DNA of 64,000 nt from Aporhodopirellula rubra. Lineage in GTDB: Bacteria > Planctomycetota > Planctomycetia > Pirellulales > Pirellulaceae. This document shows positions 37,225-49,309 of the stretch, one piece after another. The DNA is taken from the NCBI RefSeq assembly GCF_014192335.1, contig NZ_JACHXU010000022.1, forward strand, positions 1 through 64,000. Direction: 5' to 3'. Positions within the stretch are counted from its first letter, which is position 1. The number at the start of each line of letters is the position of its first letter. The position numbers and the translations under genes are program-made. A model generated the notes under the pieces. The model saw only the letters and a list, made by a program, of their open reading frames with translations, did no database searches and was not told the origin of the DNA.

Positions 37225-37818
37225 TCAGCAAACGTAAAGACAGTCCATTTGACACGGGAAATGATCTAGCCGAGCGAGGTAGACTCCACCGGATCCGTAA
37301 AACGGTCCAAGAGCCCCACGCCATTTCAGTGCGATGGCCATGTCCACGTCGACGCCACCGACCACCATATGAATCGCAATTCGTTGGTGCAGCATTGGAT
37401 CCTCATGGATCAAACCGACCGATGTCGCACCGACGTCGCGGGTGACCATTTCAAACGGATCGGAGACGGGCTGGTTTTGGTCATCGAGTGCCACACCGAT
37501 GACGGGAACCATCATCGGGAACCGTCCCTCGCGACGACGTTGTCGGCCCTTATAGAGCGTCGCGTTGACAAGTTGACGTTTTGCGAACGCGACAAGTTCG
37601 GGCGAAAGCGTGCCGGTGAAGCCGAATTGTTCGATTACGTTGCTCAACGGTCTACCTACTCGAAAAGAATTCGATCGCGCATTTTGTGGCGCGGAAGAGT
37701 GATGTAAAACAGGTTGGGCATAAGGAACATGGGTGACGATTAACGCGTCGTGCGAATGAATCTTTTCAGATTCCGGGAATTCCGGAAACAACGTCTCGGT
37801 CACGCTAACGATTATCAC
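37225..37818 (-). CDS. PilZ-like hypothetical protein
   Basis: A protein of about 197 residues. No ATG fits; GTG at 37818 or a TTG at 37851 are the available starts, so the N-terminus is uncertain. The central stretch GRQRRREGRFPMMVPVIGVA, then PFEMVTRDVGATSVGLIHED, resembles the RxxxR and D/NxSxxG signatures of PilZ domains that bind cyclic di-GMP, with Gly-Ala in place of the usual Ser-x. The end (GPFYGSGGVYLARLDHF) is beta-rich. A role as a c-di-GMP effector is a tentative reading. Confidence 0.5.
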   Translation of the reverse strand: MIIVSVTETLFPEFPESEKIHSHDALIVTHVPYAQPVLHHSSAPQNARSNSFRVGRPLSNVIEQFGFTGTLSPELVAFAKRQLVNATLYKGRQRRREGRFPMMVPVIGVALDDQNQPVSDPFEMVTRDVGATSVGLIHEDPMLHQRIAIHMVVGGVDVDMAIALKWRGALGPFYGSGGVYLARLDHFPCQMDCLYVC

Positions 37819-37977
37819 CGTTTTGCAATTTGCGCGTCCGAAGCAATCCAACGCCCCCGAATTTGAAAAGCATTAAAGTGGTGGCGTTCACGTCAAACGA
37901 TCGAATGATTGCCCCGTCAAAGCATTGTCTCAGTCGCTTGAACGCTTGAAATTCCGAAACGGGGTGCGGCAAAAAGT

Positions 37978-39681
37978 CTATGAGGCAGATTCATTTGCAG
38001 GCGGGGCACTTGCCTTTTTTTGCTTTCGGTTTTTACCGTTATCCCCGTTCTTCTTCACCGACTGTTTCTTCTTCGCTGCAGGTTTGGGCAACACGTTAGC
38101 GCGCTGTGCCCATTCATCCCACTGCTTGCGCAACGTTTCGGCTCGTTCCGCGTTATTTGCGAGCAAGTTGTGTTGTTCCGTTCGGTCCTTCGCTAGATCA
38201 AACAGTTCCCAATCACCGCGTTCTTTTTGCCTAACTAGCTTTTCGTTGCCGACTCGTATGGCCGCGTTGCCTTCGTGTTCCCAGTACAACGCGCGTTCGG
38301 CGAAATTACCCGACCCGGTTAACAAAGGCCGCAAGCTTTGTCCCTGCATGGCCGTGATCGTGCTGCCGTTAAACTGCGAAGGATACTTCGCAGATGCGAG
38401 GTCAACACACGTCGCCATGATGTCGATCACGTGCGTCGGTGTTGTGATCCAGGCGTCTGGTCCGACGCGAGGTGACACCGCCGCGGGCCAGTGGGCGATC
38501 AGCGGCGTCGCCGTACCGCCTTCGTGGTTGTAGTGCTTATACATGCGAAACGGCGTGTTATTCAAATGCGCCCAACATCGTCCGACGAACACGTTCGAAT
38601 GAGGATCGCCCGGATGATCGCCGTCGTATTTACCCTTGATTCCCGCTTCGGCGTTGCCTCCGTTGTCAGACAAGAAAAGGATCAACGTGTTGTCGAGTTG
38701 CCCGTTCTTTTTCAGTGCGGTGACGAGTGTGCCGACATTCTTGTCGACTTCGTCAATCATCGCTGCATAGATGGCCATCATGTCGTCGTATCGTTGCTGT
38801 TCCTCTTGGGAGAGCGAATCCCACGCCGGGATTTCGTCCGGACGTTTCTCGAGTTCCCAGCTTTCGTCGATCAAGCCTGACTCAATTTGGCGAGCGTAAC
38901 GTTCCTCCCGCAATTCGTCCCATCCTTTCATGAATTTGCCGCGATATTTGGCGATCGTTTCTTCAGGAGCCATGCAAGGAAAATGAGGTGCGGCGTGTGC
39001 GAGGTACCAAAAGAATGGCTTGTCTTCTTCGATGGCTTCGTCAACGAACCTGAGCCCCGCGTCTGTCCACAGATCGGCGCCGTACCAGGGCGGATCGAAT
39101 TGAGGATCGTCACGGGCGACTTGCTCGCCGTTGAGCATCAGCTTCGTGCCGCCTTTTGAGCCCGTTTGATTAGAAAAGTGCAAACCTCCCGCTGGTGTAT
39201 TCAAGCTCCGATCGAAACCGCGTCCCGAAGGAGTGCACCCGTTGTTTGATCCGACGTGCCATTTACCGGTCATGACCGTGAAGTAACCAGCGTCTCGTAA
39301 CACTTCCGCGATCGTGACACAGTGACTGTTCAGGTGTCCTCGATATCCTGGCATGCCTTGATCGGTCGTCATGTGTCCGATCCCCGCTTGGTGGGAGTAC
39401 AATCCGGTCAACAACGCGGCCCGAGTCGGGCAACAACGCCCGGTGTTGTAGAACTGAGAAAACCGAACGCCGTTATCCGCGAGAGCGTCGAGGTTCGGCG
39501 TCGGGATTTCACTTCCATAACTGCTAATATCCGAGAACCCCATGTCGTCGACCATGATCACGACGATATTGGGTCGTTCGGCCGCGAAAGCGTTGATGGT
39601 GGGCACGCATAACAGCGTGAGCGTCAGCGAAGTGATGTTTTTCAAAGTTCTATCCAGGTTTGGGGGAATCTGTTTCTTCAC
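37978..39681 (-). CDS. Type I sulfatase with Lys-rich tail
   Basis: A protein of 567 residues; the available start is a GTG at 39681, giving an N-terminal signal (LKNITSLTLTLLCVPTINAF, then AAERPN). Core motifs: RPNIVVIMVDDMGFSDISSY (metal-binding DD), RCCPTRAALLTGLYSHQAGI with the formylglycine Cys at about 83, MTGKWHVGSNN and LILFLSDNGGNAE. The family's C-terminal block DWELFDLAKDRTEQHNLL is present. After the domain comes a basic tail (KPAAKKKQSVKKNGDNGKNR). It is of the broad arylsulfatase type, exported. The next gene upstream encodes another sulfatase, transcribed the same way 57 bases before it. Confidence 0.93.
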   Translation of the reverse strand: MKKQIPPNLDRTLKNITSLTLTLLCVPTINAFAAERPNIVVIMVDDMGFSDISSYGSEIPTPNLDALADNGVRFSQFYNTGRCCPTRAALLTGLYSHQAGIGHMTTDQGMPGYRGHLNSHCVTIAEVLRDAGYFTVMTGKWHVGSNNGCTPSGRGFDRSLNTPAGGLHFSNQTGSKGGTKLMLNGEQVARDDPQFDPPWYGADLWTDAGLRFVDEAIEEDKPFFWYLAHAAPHFPCMAPEETIAKYRGKFMKGWDELREERYARQIESGLIDESWELEKRPDEIPAWDSLSQEEQQRYDDMMAIYAAMIDEVDKNVGTLVTALKKNGQLDNTLILFLSDNGGNAEAGIKGKYDGDHPGDPHSNVFVGRCWAHLNNTPFRMYKHYNHEGGTATPLIAHWPAAVSPRVGPDAWITTPTHVIDIMATCVDLASAKYPSQFNGSTITAMQGQSLRPLLTGSGNFAERALYWEHEGNAAIRVGNEKLVRQKERGDWELFDLAKDRTEQHNLLANNAERAETLRKQWDEWAQRANVLPKPAAKKKQSVKKNGDNGKNRKQKKASAPPANESAS

Positions 39682-39737
39682 GCCATGTCTTGAGTGTACC
39701 CTTTCTCAGTACACGTCCGCCTTGCTCTCAGGTACTC

Positions 39738-41186
39738 TCAGGGGAGAGGGCTGTTAGCGTTCCAGGTTGGATCGCCGGCATCTTTTGGCATCGTCGCGTT
39801 CCAACGCATGAGCGAATCGTGCAGCGTCGCGGCGACACTTGCGTTATCCTCAATCACGTTATTCGACTCAGAGGGATCGGTCGTGAGATCGTACAGTTGC
39901 GGCATGCTGCCGTCGTAGTTGACGAGGTACTTCCAACGTCCCTCGCGCGCCGCGAGGTCGGGATTGTCCTCGTTCATGCCATGGCCAAATCCTGGGCGAT
40001 CAGGTGGTCGTCGCCAATAGATAGGCGACGTTCGCTGTCGTTGATGGTTGCCAAGCATCGTGTCGGCGAAATCCTCGCCATCGAGCACCACGTCGACAGG
40101 CAGTTCCGCCCCGGTGATCGAATAAAGTGATCGGTTAACATCGAGTGCACACAGGATCGATTCTTCGTTCGTCGATCCCGCCGCATCTTCGGCAATCAAT
40201 CCCGGCCCCCAAACAATCAGCGGCGAACGAATGCCGCCCTCGTACAACCATGTTTTCGTTCCACGCAGCGGTTCGGCGGACCCGGCACCGCTTTCGGGAC
40301 CGTTGTCTGACATGATTAAGATCAACGTGTTGTCTTTGAGCTCGGGATCATTGCGAACGCGGTCGAAGAGCTTCTTGAGTTGCTGGTCCATCGCCTTTAG
40401 AACGGCGTAGTACAACGCTCGCTTGCTCCCGTCGGTCTCGTCTCTGAGAACTTTGGGAGGAAAGAATGGGCCGTGCACATCATCGGGCCAAACGTTGACG
40501 AAAAACGGTTTCCCGTCGTTCTGGGCCTGATCGATAAACGACACCGCGTCATCCACAAACGCGGCCGTTACGACCGAGCGGTCTTCCCAGCGGATCGGGC
40601 CCCGGCCGAGGGTGTCGGAACCGAGTGCGTGTTTGCGTGGTGGTTTGCCGTCGTACGAGTCTTTCAGAGGTAAGACTCGCGGTCCCAAGCCTTCGAAGTT
40701 CGTTAAGCTCTGATCAAAACCATATTCCGTGATCAGCGGGGCTTCACCCACGTCGCGTTGACCACCCATATGCCATTTCCCGAAATGTCCGGTCGCATAT
40801 CCCGCGGCGTGTACCTGACGCGCCAACATCGGAGCTTTCAAATCCAGCCACTGCGTCATACCGCGTTCGCGGTTACTGCGACGGTTGTTCAAAAATGAGC
40901 TAATCTCCCATCGCTGTGGATACTGGCCCGTTGAAAGTGCCACGCGTGATGGTGAGCAGATCGGCGAGTTGACGTAGAAATTCGTAAATCGAATGCCTTC
41001 TTCTGCGACACGGTCAATGTTCTCGGTTTGCGTGGCCGTACCATGGAAGCACGACAGATCAGACCATCCCATGTCATCGATGAAAACCGTTAGAACGTTG
41101 GGACGTTCTTCGGCATACAGCGAAGGGGACAACAATGACAAACAGCACAACGCTGCGATCAATGCGCGACCGGGGATCATGGGCAT
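39738..41186 (-). CDS. Type I sulfatase
   Basis: A protein of 482 residues from the ATG at 41186, which gives a signal peptide (IPGRALIAALCCLSLLSPSL, cleavage after YAE). Core motifs: RPNVLTVFIDDMGWSDLSCF, ICSPSRVALSTGQYPQRWEI with the formylglycine Cys at about 77, GHFGKWHMGG and LILIMSDNGPESGAG. The C-terminal block PQLYDLTTDPSESNNVIED completes the domain. It is probably co-transcribed with the downstream sulfatase and divergent from the DUF1552/DUF1592 pair. The substrate is unknown. Confidence 0.93.
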   Translation of the reverse strand: MPMIPGRALIAALCCLSLLSPSLYAEERPNVLTVFIDDMGWSDLSCFHGTATQTENIDRVAEEGIRFTNFYVNSPICSPSRVALSTGQYPQRWEISSFLNNRRSNRERGMTQWLDLKAPMLARQVHAAGYATGHFGKWHMGGQRDVGEAPLITEYGFDQSLTNFEGLGPRVLPLKDSYDGKPPRKHALGSDTLGRGPIRWEDRSVVTAAFVDDAVSFIDQAQNDGKPFFVNVWPDDVHGPFFPPKVLRDETDGSKRALYYAVLKAMDQQLKKLFDRVRNDPELKDNTLILIMSDNGPESGAGSAEPLRGTKTWLYEGGIRSPLIVWGPGLIAEDAAGSTNEESILCALDVNRSLYSITGAELPVDVVLDGEDFADTMLGNHQRQRTSPIYWRRPPDRPGFGHGMNEDNPDLAAREGRWKYLVNYDGSMPQLYDLTTDPSESNNVIEDNASVAATLHDSLMRWNATMPKDAGDPTWNANSPLP

Positions 41187-41592
41187 TTCCAAATAGACGG
41201 TGAGGCGTGGGGGGCGTTTGCGGGAATTGATTCGCGGGCAATCACGACGATCGATGAAGTGAACTTGCTTATGCCGCAAGCCAGAGCGTCAGAAGCTAAG
41301 CGGTTGAGTGCATACGAATGAGGGCTCGAAATCTCGACATGCCCCCCGATGATTCTAGATCAATGGCGATGCGTTGTGTGAGAAACGCGTCACACGCACG
41401 TTCGGCGTTCGACTTTCGCGGGCCGCGAAGTTTCCGGAATTTTGATCATCCGTGCATCACGATTGACGCCAACGTCGCTCCGCCGCGTTATCATGAGTGC
41501 TGATTCGCTCGCGACGGGAAAGGTGATTTCACTTTCCTCCGTGAACGGATTCCCCGCCCGCATCTTCCCCACCGTTTCCGCCCTCCACCAAC
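41187..41592. other. Divergent intergenic region
   Basis: About 400 bases between the minus-strand sulfatase pair and the plus-strand DUF1552 gene. It must hold both promoters, but no clear promoter, operator or small gene was identified. Confidence 0.35.
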
Positions 41593-41604
41593 GTGAATTT
41601 GGCA

Positions 41605-42917
41605 ATGCGTCAATCAACACTCCAACGTCGTGGGCTGTTACGGGCCGCGGGCGTGTCGATCTCGTTGCCCTTCTTGGCGTCGATGAAAGGCACCACGTCC
41701 GCGTCAACCGTACAGCCGAGCAAGCAACGCATGGTTTGCATCGGTAACATGCTCGGCTTTTATCCAGGGGCGTTCTGGCCATCGGGAAACCAGGCGGATG
41801 GAAAATCATCGCTTTCGCAAGACGGGTGGGAGGACCGGACGGATTTCCAATGGGGGCGTACGACCGAATGTCTCGAACCACTTCGAGATCAGTTGACGAT
41901 GATTTCGGGCTTAGATCACGGGCTCAAGGGCGGTCACTTTGCGATCCACGCGTTCCTGTCGGGCGTTCGCCAAATCGATGCGAAGTCGATGCCGATGGCG
42001 AATGTCACGATCGACCAATATGCCGCTGAATTCATTGCCGGACAAACCCGCTTTCCGACCCTCACGATCGGCAGCGAATCGGGGATTCATCAAGGGTGCC
42101 AACTGTCGTGGACACGCAGCGGAACGCGAGTGCCACCGATTCCCGGACCGCACGAACTGTTTGAGAAATTATTCATTGGAAACGATGCGGCGAGTCGCGA
42201 GGCCGATCTCGACCGTGTTCGCATGCAATCGTCCATTCTCGATCTTGTTCGCGACAGCGCCAATGATCTGAATCGCAACTTGAATCGCCGCGACAAGGAC
42301 AAACTGGATGAATACATGACGTCCGTTCGAGACGTCGAGAAGCGGATCGCACTACGACGCAACTGGATCGACGTCCCCAAACCAAAACCGCCGTTCGATC
42401 AGCCGAGCGATCGCAATATGGTGGAAGACCTACCGTTGCTGTACGACCTGATCGCGCTCGCGTTGCAAACCGACGCGACACGCATCGCAACCTTGGAAAT
42501 CGGCGGTGACTTTAACCCGAACGATCTCGGTGTCAGTGGTGGTTATCACGGTTTGTCTCACCATGGTCAACGAAGTGAGAACATCGAGAAACTCGTCACG
42601 CTCGAAACGTATCAAGTCGAACAGTTCGCACGCTTTGTCGATAAGATTGCTCAATCCACGGATGAAAACGGATCGTTATTGGAGCAGACCACGGTGCTCT
42701 TCGGCAGCGGGATGGGGAATGCGAACTCGCATACCAACAGTAACCTGCCCGTGATTCTCGCCTGGGGTGGTTTGCGTCACGGACGGCATCTCGCTTTCGA
42801 TGTTCGTTCGAAAAACCGTCCACCGCTCACCAATTTATTCGTTTCTATGTTGCAGAATTTTGGATTGGAAGCGGATCAGTTCGCCACCAGCACGGGAACC
42901 CTTCGGGGGCTCGCCTG

Positions 42918-42918
<1 letters not shown>
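41605..42918 (+). CDS. DUF1552 protein
   Basis: A protein of 437 residues from the ATG at 41605 (MRQSTLQRRGLLRAAGVSIS); an ATG 12 bases upstream is an alternative. The leader is Tat-like (RRGLLRAAGVSISLPFLASM). Family blocks: MVCIGNMLGFYPGAFWPSG, CLEPLRDQLTMISGLDHG, GGYHGLSHHGQRSENIEKL, and the C-terminal [19 protein letters not shown], close to the paralogue at 25641-26942. Its stop overlaps the start of the DUF1592 gene (TGATG), indicating translational coupling. Exported; enzymatic activity not established. Confidence 0.9.
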
Positions 42919-45422
<2,504 letters not shown>

Positions 45423-45450
45423 GGGTTCACGCAAACGCGCCCCGTGTCGA

Positions 45451-48400
45451 TCAATCGAGGCGGCGTGCAACCTGCACCGCAATTGACCTTAACGCCGCTT
45501 GCTTGTTATCGCCTTGGGGCTGGAAATCGAGGGCTCGGAGATAGCGAGCGGAATCGGAACGGTCGCTTGAGTGATTTAGCACGTTTGCGATCAGCTCACT
45601 CGAACTCGTTGCTCGACTCCGCCAAATCAGATCACGGCCCGCGGGAGTGTCCCACCCGTCGTCGACGGCACTTTTCCACGCCTCCATGCACGCGTCCCAG
45701 TTCCCGTCTGCCGCGATGCCGAGAGCCTCGAGGTACCAGCGGTCCGTGGCATCGTGTTTGAGTGCATACTCCGCCCAAGTCGATGCCATTGCATCACCGT
45801 GTCCTCGTAACGACAAAACGGCCTCGCGGCGAACCTGGGCCGACGGATCCGAAACAGAACGTGAGGCAATGTCAATCATGTTCATGTCTCTTTGCGACGC
45901 AATTCGAATCGCGACGCAGCGGATGTTCGAATCAGAATCCGTGGACGCGAGTGCAAACGCCTTTTGAGAATTGGAACTCGCGAGTACCCATAAAGCCCGG
46001 GCTCGAAAGACAGGATTTACGGACTCTTTAACGAAATCGATTAGGTTTGGTTCCGCATCGTGCCCTTCACTTCGCAATCTTTCAGCTGCCAGAAAGCGAG
46101 TCGCCACGTTGGGACTCTTGAGTGCTTCGATTGCCCCACTCGTCGTCTTCAAATCGGGTTTTGCGAACCGGTATTCTGATTCTGCACCCACGTTTGTCAG
46201 ACGGAAAATGCGGCCTCGTTCCGAGTCGCCCATCTGGTGTCCACCCACACCCGGATCGTACCAGTCCGCAATCAACAACGAACCATCGGGAGCCACGCAA
46301 ACATCAACGGGACGGAACCACTTGTCTCGGACTCCGTTTAACATTTCCACCTGATGACCAGCGTACCCGGCGCCATCATTGCCCAATTCATACGTTCGAA
46401 CGGAATTTGGTCCTGGGTCACAGTGAATGAGTTGGCCTCGATATTTCGGCGGCAACGCCTCCCCTTCGTACCGGATGATCCCGGTAGGTGATCCCGCGCC
46501 CGTCTGAACCACGTTGGGAACCACGCCCGGATCTCGCAAGTGCCAATGTCGCAGCGGGATTTCGGCATGCATTCCCGTTCGGGGAACCTGCCAAGTTGAT
46601 TTGTCTAGTTCGCCACGATATCCGTAATTGCCGTACTGCATCACGTAATTGATTCGTGTTCCCCTGTTACCGTCGTCGTCGTTGTCTGACTGCCACATGG
46701 TGCCAAATGAATCGACGCAAACTTCCCAGTTGTTTCGGAAATTCCATGCGAGCGTTTCAAAGTTGGAACCGTCTAAATCACAACGAAACACCATTCCTTG
46801 TTGATACGGATTTCCGTGATCTCGAACTTCATTCCCGCTTTGATCGACGATTCGTTTTCCGTTGGCGTCCTTGATCTGATGGCCTTCGTTTCCGAAGTTG
46901 AAATAAAGTTTACCGTCGGGGCCTGGAACAAACGCGTGGATGCCGTGATCGTGCTCGACACCCCCGATGCCCGTAAACATGACCTCTTTGCGGTCCGCAA
47001 CGAGATCGCCGTCTTCGTCATAGAAGGAATAGACGCTGTCGCCCGCGGAAACGATGACGCGATCTCCGAGGACGCAGATTCCGTGGGCCGAATTGATATC
47101 CGTTCCCTGGTGAAAGACGGTCTCCTTGTCCGCGGCACCGTCCCCGTCGGTGTCTTCGAGAACCAAGATTCGGTCGCCTTCGGTGCGGACCGGGTTGTTC
47201 GGGTTTCGAAAGTGGCGGTAATTCACAACTTCACAAACCCAAACGCGACCGAGATGGTCGACGTCGATGTTACTCGGGTTGCGTAACTCGGGTTCGGCGG
47301 AAAACAATTTGACCGCGAGCCCGTCCGCAACACTCAATCCCGCGATGGCATCGGCTGCATCACGAGACTCCGCTTTAATTCCTTCCTTCTCTTTGTCGTT
47401 GGCAACTGCCACTCGTTTCGGAGCTTCTTTCTTGAGCTGTACCAAATAGTCGACGAGGTTGACGAGTTCCTGCACCGACATGAGTTGATGAAGGTTTTCC
47501 GGCATCAGCGAAACGTCGCGTTGAATCATTTCTTCGATGTCATCAGTCGCAATTTTTCTTTCAATGCCTTCCGACGTCTTGATCGTCACCTCGTCGTCGT
47601 TTTTGTTGATTAACAATCCATTGAGGACTAACCCGTCGACCGTCACAATGCCATATTGTTCGTAGTTGTGGCTGATGCCAGCGTTTGGATTGAGAATCGC
47701 GGTATACATCGCTTCACGAGAAAGCTTGCTGCCAATTTCGGTAAGATCGGGACCGACGTCCTTACCCTCGCCATGCACTTTGTGACATTTCGAGCAAGTC
47801 CCCTTGTCGTTGAAGGTGATTTTGCCGGCCGACTTATCGCCTTTCATCCGTATCAGTTTTGAGATCGCGGGCAAGGACTCACCCGTCGTCGACGGAGGTG
47901 GTGCGAGTTCTGCCGCGACATCGCGGTACTCGTCGGTTCTCGAGTTCAAAAGCGAATTGTAGACAACGAATCGGCACGGGATCGGGAGTTCGCCGTTTTG
48001 GTGTAGCGACACGAGGTACTTTTGCCCGGCACGACCGCGCCCTAATGCTCCTGCTGCAGCGATTCGCACCGACGTTGGTCCGTCACCCGTCACGATCGGT
48101 TTAAGAATTGCGACCGCTTCCGGATGGTTAATTAGGCCGAGTGCTTCGGTAATCGAGACTGACAGCGCATCGCCCCTTCCGATTTGCTCTTTGACTAAAT
48201 CCGTCTGGCCTAGCGTGATCAGCAAACGTGCCGCTTCGACTTGCAGACTGGCGTCCACCTCCGGTCGGAAGAAGCCGAGCAATTTATCGGATTGGTTGGT
48301 TAGTTTTAATTCTGAAACAACGTTGAGGAATTCATGTTCTCCAACATGCTGTTGCAGATAGCGATCGACCGCGCGGGCAACGTCGGCATCCGAAGTCACA

Positions 48401-48522
48401 AGCTCGTTCCCGTCGTCCATCCTCAAGAGGGACTCAACGACGATGAAATCATTGTTTGGAACATCGGCGTACGCCACGTCTATCAACATCAGCAGGGAAA
48501 TCGCGCGCAAAAGAAAACGCAT
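45451..48522 (-). CDS. PVC-type haem-binding dehydrogenase with permuted domain order
   Basis: A protein of 1023 residues with a Sec signal (MRFLLRAISLLMLIDVAYAD). HEAT-like helices (about residues 50-210) come first. Then comes a c-type haem domain with GTCSKCHKVHGEGKDVGPDL and the planctomycete signature AILNPNAGISHNYEQY, DGLVLNGLL (about 235-375). The NHL/sorbosone-dehydrogenase-like propeller follows (LAVKLFSAEPELRNPSNIDV, GRVWVCEVVNYRHFRNPNNP, SPTGIIRYEGEALPPKYRG; about 400-830), and further HEAT repeats close the protein. In most relatives the propeller is N-terminal and the haem domain C-terminal, so this arrangement looks circularly permuted. It probably oxidises a sugar or alcohol in the periplasm and passes electrons to the haem. 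Confidence 0.9.
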   Translation of the reverse strand: MRFLLRAISLLMLIDVAYADVPNNDFIVVESLLRMDDGNELVTSDADVARAVDRYLQQHVGEHEFLNVVSELKLTNQSDKLLGFFRPEVDASLQVEAARLLITLGQTDLVKEQIGRGDALSVSITEALGLINHPEAVAILKPIVTGDGPTSVRIAAAGALGRGRAGQKYLVSLHQNGELPIPCRFVVYNSLLNSRTDEYRDVAAELAPPPSTTGESLPAISKLIRMKGDKSAGKITFNDKGTCSKCHKVHGEGKDVGPDLTEIGSKLSREAMYTAILNPNAGISHNYEQYGIVTVDGLVLNGLLINKNDDEVTIKTSEGIERKIATDDIEEMIQRDVSLMPENLHQLMSVQELVNLVDYLVQLKKEAPKRVAVANDKEKEGIKAESRDAADAIAGLSVADGLAVKLFSAEPELRNPSNIDVDHLGRVWVCEVVNYRHFRNPNNPVRTEGDRILVLEDTDGDGAADKETVFHQGTDINSAHGICVLGDRVIVSAGDSVYSFYDEDGDLVADRKEVMFTGIGGVEHDHGIHAFVPGPDGKLYFNFGNEGHQIKDANGKRIVDQSGNEVRDHGNPYQQGMVFRCDLDGSNFETLAWNFRNNWEVCVDSFGTMWQSDNDDDGNRGTRINYVMQYGNYGYRGELDKSTWQVPRTGMHAEIPLRHWHLRDPGVVPNVVQTGAGSPTGIIRYEGEALPPKYRGQLIHCDPGPNSVRTYELGNDGAGYAGHQVEMLNGVRDKWFRPVDVCVAPDGSLLIADWYDPGVGGHQMGDSERGRIFRLTNVGAESEYRFAKPDLKTTSGAIEALKSPNVATRFLAAERLRSEGHDAEPNLIDFVKESVNPVFRARALWVLASSNSQKAFALASTDSDSNIRCVAIRIASQRDMNMIDIASRSVSDPSAQVRREAVLSLRGHGDAMASTWAEYALKHDATDRWYLEALGIAADGNWDACMEAWKSAVDDGWDTPAGRDLIWRSRATSSSELIANVLNHSSDRSDSARYLRALDFQPQGDNKQAALRSIAVQVARRLD

Positions 48523-49055
48523 GGTGGGAGACTTTCTCGGTCTGGGGGGAGGGAAGGCCTAAACGGTTGCTGTCCGGCCAAATGTGTAGATCGGATTCTA
48601 GCGTAGTGAACCTCACCCGTGGCTCGTGACCGTCATGCGAATTCGTCGCGTTTTGAAGTGATACCGCTCATTCGCGGGCGTTTTTTTGCTAAGCCTGCTA
48701 ATGCGGGTTTGAGGATGGCTATGATCGCTCGAAGTCCGGATTTGGAGTCTCAGTTTGTTTGCAACCGCATTAACAAAATGTCCACATCGCGCAACGCGTC
48801 AACGTCAGACGACTCACTCGACTTCAACGTGCGCGGCACTCAACGCTGTCCTTCATTCGACTTTTCCCGATATCGAAAATGGTTCGCCGCAGAAGTGTTT
48901 AACCGCCGCCCAATCGACCAGGAGGACTCCCGGTCAAATGAGAAGCGGTTCGATCCTTCGAAAGGAGTTACACGGTTTTCTCGCCGCGACGAAGGCATTG
49001 CTAACGCTTGCTCGTGGTGTCACCAACTTCGGCGTGGTACCGGGCTGAAGAGTGA
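48523..49055. other. Intergenic stretch, no gene supported
   Basis: About 530 bases upstream of the haem dehydrogenase gene and downstream of the small lipoprotein gene, both on the minus strand. Plus-strand frames here lack protein character and one overlaps the lipoprotein antisense. No clear structure seen. Confidence 0.35.
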
Positions 49056-49238
49056 TCAGTCCTTTTCCTTCGCATCTTGCCGATCCGCTTCCAACCTGGC
49101 CGCCGCTGCCTCTTCTCCCATTCGCACGTAGTCCGAATTGGTCTTCTCGGGTGGTGGAAGAACAACATTTTCGCTGTTGTTCGAACAGCCGGAAATGGAT
49201 ACGAGAGCAAACGTGGTCAACAGTAAAAGGCGTTTCAT
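49056..49238 (-). CDS. Small lipoprotein
   Basis: A protein of 60 residues from the ATG at 49238: MKRLLLLTTFALVSISGCSN is a complete lipoprotein signal, with the lipidated Cys at 18. The short mature part is charged and ends in a helix (GEEAAAARLEADRQDAKEKD). It follows a DUF1559 gene by about 70 bases on the same strand. Small lipoproteins next to DUF1559 genes are common in planctomycetes, which suggests they work together, perhaps in anchoring or assembly. Function is otherwise unknown. Confidence 0.75.
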   Translation of the reverse strand: MKRLLLLTTFALVSISGCSNNSENVVLPPPEKTNSDYVRMGEEAAAARLEADRQDAKEKD

Positions 49239-49309
49239 TGGAAGTGACGGCAATCGGAACAAGATGGTGGTTGAGGCGATGATGTTTCCAAAGCGATAGG
49301 CTCTTGCGA

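Noticed and set aside
48619..49131. Plus-strand frame of 170 codons
   Set aside because: No family, poor composition, and its end is antisense to a convincing lipoprotein gene.
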